Source of the DNA: Panonychus citri
Lineage: Eukaryota; Arthropoda; Arachnida; Trombidiformes; Tetranychidae
DNA length: 64,000 bases
Assembly: GCF_014898815.1 (NCBI RefSeq)
Contig: NW_026515438.1
Span: 806,001 to 870,000, forward strand
Direction: 5' to 3'
Of the stretch, positions 43,025-56,201 are shown piece by piece; within the stretch, counting starts at the first letter, position 1, and each line of letters begins with the position of its first letter. The notes beneath the pieces were generated by a model. The model was not told the DNA's origin, ran no database searches, and saw only the letters and a program-made list of their open reading frames with translations. The translations under genes were made by a program, and so were the position numbers.

Positions 43025-43723
43025 TCAACTTTCACTTGTTTCTTGTTCCTCAGCTTGTTTTTCCTGTTGTGATGTAGATGATGATGATGATGATGTTGAT
43101 TTTTCTTGAGATAATTTTACGTCTTCTATTACCTTTTTACCTTTTTTCTCATCGTTGGTCTCTTCTTCACTTTTCTCTTTAATATCATCTTTTTTCTCTG
43201 TCACTATAGTTAAATCTTTAACCAATTTACCAACAATCTCATAACGTTCACGGAATTGCATCTCCCATTCCTGGACACTTGAAATCTCTGAAGGTGTCAG
43301 ATCTACATGGTCATCCCATTCATCTGAAACCGCTGTAACATCAAACTTGGCCAAACCTCTGGTAGCATCACGTCCGGCAAATGATTGATAGGGTCCACCA
43401 GGCTGGTAAAAGTGACTCTTTGAACAATCAAAAACCACACCATTAATGGCAATACAAACCCTTCCATCGGCACCTTTACCATCGTATCTTTTCAATTCCT
43501 CCAAATCCATATCGTGTTTCTTTAATGGTTCAGGTAACCTAATGGCATTTCTGTCAACTGAATCTTGTGGTGATGATGATCTCCATAAACGATAGATGAG
43601 AAAAGCACAAATTACTGTAAGAAAAATATTAAAAGGTGATGATAAAAAGGTTTCTTGAAGAGAATTTAAAATTGACAAAATTCCCTTCTCAGTGTTAAGG
43701 GTTCCATCATTACTTGTTTCCAT
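43025..43723 (-). CDS. PGRMC1: Membrane-associated progesterone receptor component (PGRMC), 232 aa
   Basis: Haem-binding MAPR protein of the endoplasmic reticulum that supports cytochrome P450 and sterol metabolism. A single exon from METSNDGTL at 43,723. One membrane segment lies at about 31-48 (FNIFLTVICAFLIYRLW). The cytochrome b5-like domain starts at RLPEPLKKHDMDLEELKRYD and holds the MAPR signature FYQPGGPYQSFAGRDATRGL, including the Tyr that ligates haem in the family. The end is charged and low-complexity (KSEEETNDEKKGKK, then a Ser run and Glu/Gln), partly encoded by an ATC/GATGAT repeat. PGRMC1 and PGRMC2 cannot be told apart here; invertebrates usually have a single gene. Confidence 0.93.
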   Translation of the reverse strand: METSNDGTLNTEKGILSILNSLQETFLSSPFNIFLTVICAFLIYRLWRSSSPQDSVDRNAIRLPEPLKKHDMDLEELKRYDGKGADGRVCIAINGVVFDCSKSHFYQPGGPYQSFAGRDATRGLAKFDVTAVSDEWDDHVDLTPSEISSVQEWEMQFRERYEIVGKLVKDLTIVTEKKDDIKEKSEEETNDEKKGKKVIEDVKLSQEKSTSSSSSSTSQQEKQAEEQETSES

Positions 43724-46061
43724 TTGACCTTCAATTGTATTACTTTTTTAACAAACAAACAAAGGACAATCACAGTTACCAACTAACAGAATGTAAATGA
43801 GAAAATAATCAAACAAATTAGAAGAATAGAAATAAATAATTTAAATTGTCTTCTTCCTTTAAACTAAATGTCAACTGAAAAAAACAAGAAAAAAACTCAA
43901 TTCATTCAATTCAATTTTCTAAAAAAAAGTCACGTGATTTTCCGAAAAATAGTTAACAAAACGATCGCTAGATGGAAGCACCTAAAGTGCGAAAAAAATT
44001 CAAAACAATTAACTTATTAATCTATTAATAAATTATCTTAATTATCTTTTCGTTAAATGATGATAATTAAATATTAATTTGTGCAAAATTTTGATCTAAT
44101 GAAGAATCATTATTTTCTCCAGAACATCAGGAAGTTAAAAATCTCTCTCAATCTCTGTTTTAATGGTAAAAATTTGGAAAAATTTAATCGAGAAAAACAG
44201 TTAACACAATTAAAACTAATTCACATTTGAGAAGAAAATAATTTCAATTAAACTTTTTTTTTAGTTCTCAATCTATATTAATTTCCTATGTTCCAACAAT
44301 TAAACGATTAATAATGAAAAGATAATAATTATCAAACTAGGTTATTAACTTATTTAGGTGATCGATCTGTAATCAGCTGATGTTTGTAATCAAATTAAAT
44401 TATATCCATTGATTGAATAATATGAAACCTCAAAAAGTTTCAACAATCAAATCAAATTGATCACTATACAATTTAATCACTCATTCATTGATAATCATTG
44501 ATTATTTAACTCTCTCTCTCTCTCTCTCTGTCACTACTTATCCAAATTTCCAATCCAATTACAAAACTGATTTGAATGTTTAAATATTTCAACAGTGTTA
44601 CAATTAAAATTGCTCAACGATTAACTGGTTAACTAATCAAATTAATCAGCAATAAATCACTGTGGAAGATGATATTTATTTACCTTTCTCTTTCCCTTTC
44701 TTTCGAGTATAATTTTGCAAAATTTTCAACTTGACAAGGTGAGAATTGTCATTGAAACTCATTGACAATATTTTGCTTTCTCAATGGTGATAATCATTTG
44801 CATATCTTAATTATCGTAATAACAATAATAATAGTAATATGAATGAATGAACTGAACCTTAGGCGAGACATAAAACTATGATTATCATCATGATAATCAT
44901 GATAATCTGATGAAATAAACACGATCATCAAAATGTTAACATGCAAAGTTTTGTATCTTATATTATTTTTCTTATCCTTTTGTTTCATAATCATCATCAT
45001 CATCTTATCATTATCTTCATGATGATGATGATGATGATGAGAAGAAGAAGAATATCCGTTTCAAAAGAATTGTGATTCCACCCAGAACCCGAAAAGACAT
45101 TTAAACAGTTATCGATCAATCATAAACCGACCTTGAACATTACGAAATGTCATGTAACGTAAAATTGAGATTCGAAGAAGAGGAAAAAAAACCTATTACA
45201 AGTATACGATTAGGAAGAGAAGATGACAAAAGAAGAAGAATACAAATAAATAAAAATGAGTCGAAAAAGAAGATTACAATTAAGAAGAAGAATAAGAAAA
45301 GGAAACAACGAATGAAATGATTTAATCTTAATCTTTTTTTTCTTTTCTCTCTCTCTCTAAATTTTCTATTCCCTATCAATTCTCATCATCCTCATCCAAA
45401 TCAATTGATTGTCCATCTAAAGATCAAACACTGGTCATCTTCAAGTAGCCATTTCCCTGATCCCCAACCCCTTTTCCGAAATCATCTTCAATCTTGTTAC
45501 CAAAAAGGTTCTTTGTGTTTATTATCCAAGTTAAACAACGATTTTCATCATTCTTTTCCTAAGTATCATCATCATGAACCTAAGATGATGATGATGATGA
45601 TAAGTATCATTTGGAAGAGAGAGAAAGAGAGATTAACAATTCACATCATCATCTTCTTCATGATAAGAATGACATTGTTTTTCCACTCCCACCTTTCCAC
45701 CTTTATCTCAACCTCTTTGCTGTTGTTGATACTTTTTTTTTAAAGAAAAACATATTAACCCAATTCGAGGATTCTAACAAAATGTTCAAACGAAAGAGGA
45801 AAAGTTTTTATTATCATGATACTGATTAACTCCCAACAACAATTTATATATATTATTCACTATCATTACATTAGCTTAATATGTATAATTATCATTAGCA
45901 CTTTTCTTTACACACTTCTTCATGGATGGTTATCTAAATTATCCCTTCCAATTGAGTTGATTAAGTTTCAACTGTACCATGAATTTAAATTAATATTAAT
46001 TTGATCATTTTCAGTTAAATTTAATTTTCATTCCAACACAATAACAGACAAAATATATAAT

Positions 46062-46108
<47 letters not shown>

Positions 46109-47732
46109 GTTTCGAACTCATTTGTTTATATTCATTACAATGTTTATATTTACCTTTTTTTTCATTCTCACAAAATTATTCCTGAATTATTATTAACTCA
46201 TGAGATTTATATCAGATAACATGATATATCAGAATTGATTGAAATAAATTATCATCATGATGATGAAGATAAAGTTTTAAAAGAAAATCTCAATATCAAA
46301 GGAAATGGAGTAAAATTATTTATGATAAACAAGTTCGATAGTTAGAACTTTTTTTTTCGATTTTACTTTTGTTCTTCTCGTTCTCTAATTGGTTTATTAT
46401 ATTATTTTTCCATATTCATATTGATAAGTTTACATTTGATTGTGATTGATTGTTAATAATTTAATCACTTTCTTCAATCATAATAATCATAATAGTAAAT
46501 GGCTCATGTAAATTGTAATGATTAACAATCGATCATGTCACTATTTTGATTACTATTATTATTATCATTTACCATTATTATTTAATTTGATCTACATTGA
46601 TTTATAATCAACTAATGAACAACCAGCAATCAATTTAACCTAAATTTTGACTTTTTTTCATCATATTTTGATTTTCTTGCTGGTAACAAATTATCATCAT
46701 TATAATTATACTATTGCCAGTAACCAATTGATAGTAATCAAATTATGAATTAAATATGAATCATAAGCTTTAGAATGTAAAATATTATTTATCATCATGA
46801 TAATTATCATCATCATCATCATCGTCATCATGATTATCATCCATTTCCTTTTACATGAAAACTCATTGAGCAAAGTTTAGAATCATTTTTCATTTAAATT
46901 AACCTTTTATTTCATATTTGTACTTTGTTAATTTTGATTATTCAAGTTGATTGTTTGTTAATTTACTTTAATCAACAAATCTACAATTTTGCATTGTGAA
47001 AAATAACTAATTAGCTAATAAAATGCTTCAAATCTGATAACTAAGGTAGTTTCATATTTGTTTATATCGTTGAAGTTTTCAGTTGATATTTTGTCATGTA
47101 AACGATTTTTTTTGTTTTGTTTTCTCATAGCCCATGAAAAATTGATGACCATTTATCAGTTGGTCAGTTTGGTCAGTTGTAATGTGGGTCAGTGTGTATT
47201 ATTTTATATTGATAATACTTTACACTTTGGTTGCTATCTTCATGAGGATCATCATCATCATCATCATTTGACTCTGTATCTTGTTGTCGTTGTTGTTTTT
47301 GATTGTTTACTAAACTGTTTTATGAAGTAGACCGGAAAAAGGACTGAATTGATGGACAAGTAAAAGGAGATGATAATGATGATGATGATTCTCAAGACAA
47401 CTAAGTCGGAAACTGTCAAATAATATGAATTCTGGATAAGAATCTAATATATTTTATGTAGATGAAGAATTGTGTGAAATAAAAGGAAAGAGTTGAAGGA
47501 AAGAATATCAAGTAACAGGGAATTGGAGATTCTTTTATAAGAGACATGAAAGATTTAGAACTTTTTTCTGGGGAGAAGGAGGGAAGGTGAAAGGGTGGAG
47601 GTTGTGGAGGAGGTAAAAGGAGGAGAGGAAAATAAAGAAGGAGGAGTAAGATTTTTCTTCTTCGTGTAGAAGGATAAGAACGAAAGTCAATAGTTGAGAG
47701 TCAAGTAGGAAGAAGATGAGGTGAGAGAGAAA
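43724..47732. other. Simple-sequence-rich intergenic DNA
   Basis: AT-rich with many ATCATC/GATGAT runs (for example 45,018-45,040 and 46,806-46,823) and CT runs (44,510-44,529). Several short ORFs are low-complexity only. No gene seen. Confidence 0.5.
46065..46102 (+). repeat. (AG)19 microsatellite
   Basis: 38 bp of uninterrupted AG. Confidence 0.95.
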
Positions 47733-48080
47733 GAGAGAGAGAGGGAAAAGGGAAGAAGAATCTACTGAATAACTAATGAAATCGAAAATGAATAAGAAAA
47801 ATGAAAGAATAAGAAAGAGATAGAAATTGATAGATAGATAAGTAAAATCTCACAGGGTTAAGAGAGATGATGATAATGATGATGATGGTGGTGGTGAAGT
47901 GTGAGAGAGAGAGAGAGGAAAGGGAAGAAGAATCTACTGAATAACTAATGAAATCGAAAATGAATAAGAAAAATGAAAGAATAAGAAAGAGATAGAAATT
48001 GATAGATAGATAAGTAAAATCTCACAGGGTTAAGAGAGATGATGATAATGATGATGATGGTGGTGGTGAAGTGTGTAGAG
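47733..48080 (+). repeat. Tandem duplication, 172-bp period
   Basis: The segment from GGAAGAAGAATCTACTGAAT through a GATGATAATGATGATGATGG run and GTGGTGAAGTGTG is present twice head to tail (shared anchor AATCTACTGA at 47,759 and 47,931), nearly identical, with GAGA runs at the junctions. Noncoding. Confidence 0.92.
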
Positions 48081-48434
48081 AGAGAGAGAGAGAGAGAGAG
48101 AGTGGGAGGAAATGATTCTGATGATGAGAGAGATTGATGATTTTATCTTCGATTTATGTTTTTCTTCATCTGAATGTACTCCAAAAGACCCAAACCAAAT
48201 CTTAACCCAAAATTTTCTTCTCCATCTTATCATCATCATCATTCTTAACTTACTAGTGCTGAAGATGATGATGATTTTATTATTATTCAATCGAAGGTCC
48301 TTCAAAACATTTGCCTTCCATGGAGAAAGAGAACAGAAAAAATGAATGTTCAGAATCTGAAGTAAATGATTCTTTCTCTGAAATAATCATCATGAAAGAT
48401 AAAGTTGTTATCATGCATATTTCATATTCTTAAG

Positions 48435-48483
<49 letters not shown>

Positions 48484-50300
48484 ACCATCATCATCATGTT
48501 CCATGTAATTTTGATCAATCTTTACAAAAACTGGGAGAAAATGTTAAAAGTAAGAAAGAAAAATTTTCTTCTCTATATTTTTCTGATTTTTGTTCTAGTT
48601 TTTTGTTTATCAGAACTTTTTTCCAGTTTCTTTCGTGATGATCATCATCTAGAGAGATTTTTATTTATACTTAATGATAAAGCCCAGAATTTACTTATTC
48701 AAGAGTGAGCATGATGAAGATGCAGATGAAAAGGAGGACAAAATATACCACAGGGAATTGTACACCATGAATTCAGTAGATTCCCCAAAGAAATTGGTAT
48801 GATACATGAATGGAATACGAAATGTTTATGAAAAAAAGTTTCATTCTATTTGAGAACTTTTTTTGTTTCAATTCAATTTGATCATATGAATCGTTATCAT
48901 CATTAATTCACATGGAGACAATGTTTTTAATCAACATCAATGTAAACTGGTTGTAAATGTATCAACATACATTGAGAAGGTTAATGTAACTTGATTAAGT
49001 TTTTTTTTCCTCTCTCAGTTGATTATGTTCATGATGTGTTCCAATTGACTCAGAATTGAGAACTTTTTTCTTCTTCCTCTTCTACTTTGCAGGAGATATT
49101 TAAATTCATAGGGAATTCACATGATAAAATTCAATTGACGTGAAAGAGAAAAAAAATCTGACAGGGAATGATAGACAATGATAACTTTACCTAACCCATA
49201 TTTCATCATCATCATAATCATGATCATCTTCATGAATTCATGAATGATAATCATGGATGATGAAGTTTGAAAAAAACAATCTCAGCATCAACTATTATCC
49301 ATGAGATAACTCATGAGATTATCTTTGTTAATTTAGATTAATCAACCTTGTATCAAACAGATCGTTTAATATTATCAGTCATCTTAATTGTTCATAATCA
49401 TCAAGATTACGATTCAATTTAAATTGATTAAAGTGTCATCACCATGAACAATAAGAAGCAGGGAAAAGAAAAAGTTTCTCATGAAAATGATTCCATTGTT
49501 TTTATTATCATGTGTTTATTTATATTGAAGTTGATTAAATATCGTAACTAGTTAGTTAGTTAACTTTTTATTATTATCGTTATTAAGTTAACAAGGTTGT
49601 TATTATCATCGTTACAATCAGAATCCATGATATCTATATGTTTAAGTGAGTAAAATAGATGATCAGAATTAATGATTAGTCTAATTGAATACAAGAAAAT
49701 CAAGACCAAAAAGACAATTTCAATCTTATCTTTATCATGAATATATAACAACAATAAAAAAAAGGTAACACAATAAACTTAGTATTCATTTCATGATGTT
49801 TGATTCAGTCATTCATGTTATATTGATATTCAGAGGATATAATTGAAATTGTTATTATATATCAGCTTTGTTCATTATCATCAATATAATTCATGTTCTC
49901 ATTTAATGAGTTTATTTTCACACTGAAATTAATCATCATCACCACCATGAAGATAATATATATTATATTTGTATGAATATACGATCATGAGAAACGAGAA
50001 AATAAAATATTATAAAAATTCAAATTCTATTTCAAAAGTTTTCCTCTTCCTCTCATCTAATATTTAGTAAGTTTTTGTTTTCCAAGTAATAGAAAAAGAA
50101 AACAACAAGAAAACAAAAATTGGCCGATATTCAGAAAATAATCATTAAAATTGTGTATTCCATTGATTAACAGACAATTAAGAATAACTTTTTATTGTTG
50201 AACTAAATTTAATACAATTGGTGGTAATGATGATGAGGTTGAGAAAAGAAAATTTTTTGAGAAAAATTTACTATTCGATTAGTTGGAAAAGTCACCGAGA
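48081..50300. other. Simple-sequence-rich intergenic DNA
   Basis: AT-rich with ATC/ATG and CT runs, including 39 bp of CT at 48,442-48,480. No gene seen. Confidence 0.5.
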
Positions 50301-50563
50301 GATGGCGCTGATTTCAATCTACCAGAAAATCGATCGTTTTTTGGGTAACAATGTGACTCAATTAGTTGAATGTTTTCATTGTTGTTTTTATCCCTTTTCG
50401 TACAAGGTGTCATCAGAATATGACTGAGTGAGTTCAGGCCCACCCTTTATAAGAGGTCATGAAGAGAGAGAGAGAGAGAAAGAAGAGATTGTTGGAAAGA
50501 GAGGAGAGAAAGAGAAGAGCTTTGAAGAAAAGATTTTAAGGTGGGGTCAATTGGAGCGCATGT
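50301..50563 (+). repeat. Left arm of an inverted repeat flanking calmodulin
   Basis: Shares, in inverted order with 52,121-52,427, the blocks GATGGCGC, TTGGGTAACAATG, ACAAGGTGTCAT, ATGACTGAGTGAG, CAGGCCCACCCT, ATAAGAGGTCATG, AGAGCTTTGAAGAAAA, TTTTAAGGTGGGGTCA and GAGCGCATGT. The space between blocks, including a GA run, is less conserved. It ends about 790 bp before the calmodulin ATG. Confidence 0.88.
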
Positions 50564-52094
<1,531 letters not shown>

Positions 52095-52120
52095 AAAATA
52101 TGAAATTAAAGAAAAAAAAT

Positions 52121-52427
52121 ACATGCGCTCACAGTGACCCCACCTTAAAATGTTTTCTTCAAAGCTCTTCTTTCTTTTCTTTATCATCTCTGTCTTTCTT
52201 TCTTTCTCTCTTTCTCTCTCACTTTAACTCTTTTCTCTATCTATCTCTCTTTCTTCCTCTCTCTCTCTCTCTCTTACTGTTTCACTTGTATCAACATGAC
52301 CTCTTATAGAGGGTGGGCCTGAGCTCACTCAGTCATGTTATCATGACACCTTGTAAAAAAAGGGTATTACAACAATAAAACATTTAACTCATTGTTACCC
52401 AAAATTGATGGGGTTTACTGCGCCATC
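52121..52427 (-). repeat. Right arm of the inverted repeat flanking calmodulin
   Basis: Begins ACATGCGCTC 26 bp after the calmodulin stop and ends TGCGCCATC. It matches the left arm block by block in inverse order; it is longer because of a CT run of about 100 bp (52,170-52,275). It should form part of the calmodulin 3' UTR. Confidence 0.88.
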
Positions 52428-53741
52428 TTTTGATCTCTTTACAGGTTAATCCATTTGCCATGAAATTCATTATTCTGTTATCTTTTCATGGTGATAATAG
52501 GGAAATAATCATATGAATCATTTAAGGAACGACTTCAATCGAATGGAAAATCTTTGGAAAAGTGGGTGAGGTTGCAGGTTAAAAGGAGAGAAGAACATGA
52601 TGACCATCTCTCTCTCTCTTCATATTCGATGGTCAAAAAACTAAATGAGAACACCGAATAATGAGAATGATAATATTATTATGGAAAAGAAAATTTTCCA
52701 AAGCTAAATCGGATTAGTTTCGATTCCCTTTGATTGTTCATTATTTTGGTCCTTTTCATCTTAATTCATTTTTTACTCTCTTCATTCACCTTTTTCACAG
52801 CAATTTCGATATATTCAAGGTTATCTAATCCATTAATCGATAATTGTACTTAATGGCTCTCTCTCTCTCCCTCTCTCTGGGTGGATTTCACAATTTTTCT
52901 GATATTCTTTTCATCGTCATCATGATGATAATGATCCATCATCCAAGAATTTAATGATTACAAATGTAATCAGCTGATTAGCAACACAAATATCACAATT
53001 GTAAAAACAATAATAGTTTGCTAATTGTTTTATCACTTTCAAGTTTAATTATTTTCTAGGTTAATTATAAATCACTTTTGTTTTCATTCGTTGACGTTTA
53101 AATGTCAAAATAAAAGATATCGAAGGTTATATTAGAATTTTGAAAATCAAAAAATAAAAAGTTCTAAGTATTAGAACAATTAATATTTCGATTTTTATTC
53201 GTTTTTTTGTTCCTACAAAAGTTAATTGATTGTTGTGATTTTTATTTTCTCGTCGTAAAAACAATTTAATAATCTGTTGAAAAGATTATTCAATTAATTG
53301 GAAAATAATTGTTAACCTAATTTGATAGATTCCATGTATCGATTACCGTTAATCGTATTATCGATGTTCCTCCATTGATTATTTTGTATATAATTTCTAA
53401 TGATGAAGATAAACTTTTCTTTCTTTTTATCAAACTGGTCTAATTTTCTTTTTTCATTCTAAATTTAATTCTACAATTATTTAGTTAATTATCTCTTAAA
53501 GCTATCGGTCGATGTTGGTGACACTTTTCACTGCACCAGAAAAAGAACTTATATTTTCCATGATTCCTAGTGAGGTAGAATTTCCAAACTGAGGTGGACC
53601 ACCAAAATGAATATTGTTCTTGTTGGCCAAACTGAGCTTGTTGAACTATCCCTCAACTAATTGGTCACCGATTTAAACTCAATCCACTGTCATGATGTTT
53701 GAGTGACAAATTGAAATTGTTTCAATTTGTTCTTCCTCTTG
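52428..53741. other. AT-rich intergenic DNA
   Basis: CT runs near 52,600 and 52,858-52,878. 53,510-53,720 is less AT-rich and may be a decayed mobile element. No gene seen. Confidence 0.45.
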
Positions 53742-53743
53742 TA

Positions 53744-54164
53744 CAGGGCATTTCACCAAGTTTCCAACAAGTTTTTCTCGAATAACTTTTTTGTTTTTGA
53801 GCAATGAGACCCAAGACTCGAGTTATGATAGTTTCGAACATACTCAATTGTCATATTAAAATATCAAGGTCATTTCGGTCATATTGACCAGGATGTTTAG
53901 CGAAAACTGAATAAATTTAGACATTCCGTTTGGTTCCAACAACGTTAAATTCCGGCAATCATATAATAATGTCCAAAAGTTGTAAACTCGTATGGAGCCT
54001 ATTGATTGCAAGTTAATTCAATTGTGACCACCAAATGACCTTGAAACCGTATCCTAGCAGAATGGCCGGAATGACCTTGATATTTTCTCGCTTCTGTGGT
54101 CTAAATACTCAAAAACCTAAAAGTTATCCAGGAAAAACTTGTTGGAAACTTGGTGAATGCCCTG
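53744..54164. mobile_element. 421-bp MITE with long inverted repeats and TA target duplication
   Basis: Left CAGGGCATTTCACCAAGTTT and right AAACTTGGTGAATGCCCTG, each continuing through AACAAGTTTTTC into a terminal inverted repeat of over 100 bp that includes ATATCAAGGTCATT. TA flanks both sides (53,742-53,743, 54,165-54,166). No ORF. Tc1/mariner type by target site. Confidence 0.85.
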
Positions 54165-54166
54165 TA

Positions 54167-55223
54167 AATCAGAATTGATTGTCGAATTATCAAGCAGCAA
54201 ACTGATTATAAGTTTTCAAAAGTTCACTTGAAGATTTGGACATTTAATCGTGGTCGAAATGAATTGAAACTCTTAATCAAAATGAAACTTTTTTTGGAAA
54301 AAAAAACATTTGAATCGATCTCCAAGAACCCCCTGTACCTTTAAACTCCATCTTTGGGTAAACAAAGAGACTAATTTTTATGAAAAGAAAGTAATTTAAA
54401 GTGGACCACCCTCCAAATCGGTAACCATAAATTTCAAAACTGGACTCTCACTGGAACACTACTGACCATTAATATTTGTATTACCAGGTAACATCAAGTA
54501 CCAGGGTAAACAATTGACGTTGAAATCATTGATTAAGTAACAATGAAAAGCCAAACTGGATAATTTATTGATTGATTTAAATCCTCTGGCAAAATAATAA
54601 CTGAAAGCAAAATCTAATTAACTTTATTACACTGACCAGGGAGAGAGAGAGACCAATGACCTCAACATTTACCTGCGTCTCATTTTCACTGACCAATGAC
54701 CCTTAACCTCGCTCTTTATTACCTGAACCTACCCAGTGACCGGTGGGCATATGAACAAGAAAAACGTTAATTGTACACTTGAATAGTGTAAATAGTTAAT
54801 TTAATAACAGCTCTTTAATCATTAATCATCATCTAATTTCAAATAGATTTACTTTAAATTGCTCTTCTTATTTTTCTCTCTTAAATTTCTCGTTCTTAAT
54901 TGTTCCAGGCCCAATGCAATTGGAGCAATCAAAGGGCTGCTCACAAAAAAAATAAATCAAAAGAGACACAAAATTAAAGGTAAATAAAAAAAAACAAAAT
55001 CAGAGCAATTAAATTAACCTACTAGCGAGTTAATCAAAAATCAACAATAACAATATTTCATTTGGTTAATATCGTCATTAAGTTAATTATTTTCAAGTTA
55101 ATTACTCATTCAAATTCAATTTAGATTATGTTGTTCATAAGAGTAAACAATTAACTAAATTGTGAGCAAAATTAAGCCAACAATATTTACCCAAAGGTTG
55201 ATCTCTTTAACTCTCTCTATCCA

Positions 55224-55294
<71 letters not shown>

Positions 55295-56201
55295 ATTAAT
55301 CATGTTGATCTCACTTAGAAAATAATTGTTTTAATCAACTTGAAATGAGAAATCAAGCCGACCCATGAGAGAGTTGATTCAACGAGGTAACGGGACTGAC
55401 CTAGACCCAGATTGGGCCATTAAATTTAGCTACTTGTGTTGTGTGTTAAATGGACCCCTTAGTTAACCTCTTTCATCAACCTCTACGATAATCAACAATC
55501 AACAAAAAAAAAAGAAAAGAAAACAAATTGATTACCATAATCATGATGATAGTAATCGTGTTGATAACAATATCTTGATTGTTATGAGAGGGCCAAAGTA
55601 TCCAAATCTAACTAAAAGTGATTTTCAGTTATCATTAACCTGAAATTTTTTCTTCTTTCTTTCTCTTTCCTTTTTTTCAATCTTCTTCTTCTCCATCATC
55701 ATTTCATCATCTCATCATCATCTCCATCTTCTCCATCATCATCATCATCATCATCTTCGAACAAAAAACCAGTTTCTCTCTCTCTCTCTTTCTCTCTTTT
55801 TGGCCTCCATTCACTCTTATGCCCCATTTTATCTCTCTCTTCTCTTTCTTTTCCTTAATTTATCTCTTTCTCTCTATCTCTTTCTCTTTCATCATCATCA
55901 TCTTGCCTCCCTCTCCCTCTCACTCACTTACTAATTTACTCACTTTATTTTGTTTTGTAAAACCTTTCAGCGTGTTTTAAGCAAAGTGCCTTTCCATCAA
56001 ACGCTTTTGTACCAATGCGAGTGACAGTTTATTCAGAAAGTTAAACGGGAATAAAAAAAAGTTTTTCCAATTCTGTGAACATCATATAACCATAGTGACT
56101 GAACATCATCATCACCATAATCACCATAATCCCCACCACCAATTACCATCACCATCTTCACCATCATCGGTACGATTAAGTGAATTATCCTTGTGTTGAA
56201 C
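54167..56201. other. Intergenic DNA upstream of the Ras-like gene
   Basis: 54,180-54,350 resembles old mobile DNA. The rest is AT-rich, with CT/ATC repeats becoming dense at 55,640-55,930, presumably the promoter and 5' UTR side of the next gene. Confidence 0.4.
55234..55290 (+). repeat. (TC)n microsatellite, 57 bp
   Basis: Uninterrupted CT dinucleotides, the longest such run in the window. Confidence 0.95.

Noticed and set aside
45405..46004. Overlapping ORFs in 45.4-46.0 kb
   Set aside because: Ser/His/Met-rich translations of ATC/CAT repeats in all frames, with no start context or splice partners.
44900..47300. CRISPR-like regular spacing of ATC/ATG repeats
   Set aside because: Eukaryotic simple sequence; no conserved repeat-spacer structure.
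53500..53740. A second, outer inverted repeat around the 53.7-kb MITE
   Set aside because: Only short words such as GTGGACCACC recur at 53,590 and 54,401; not enough to define an element.
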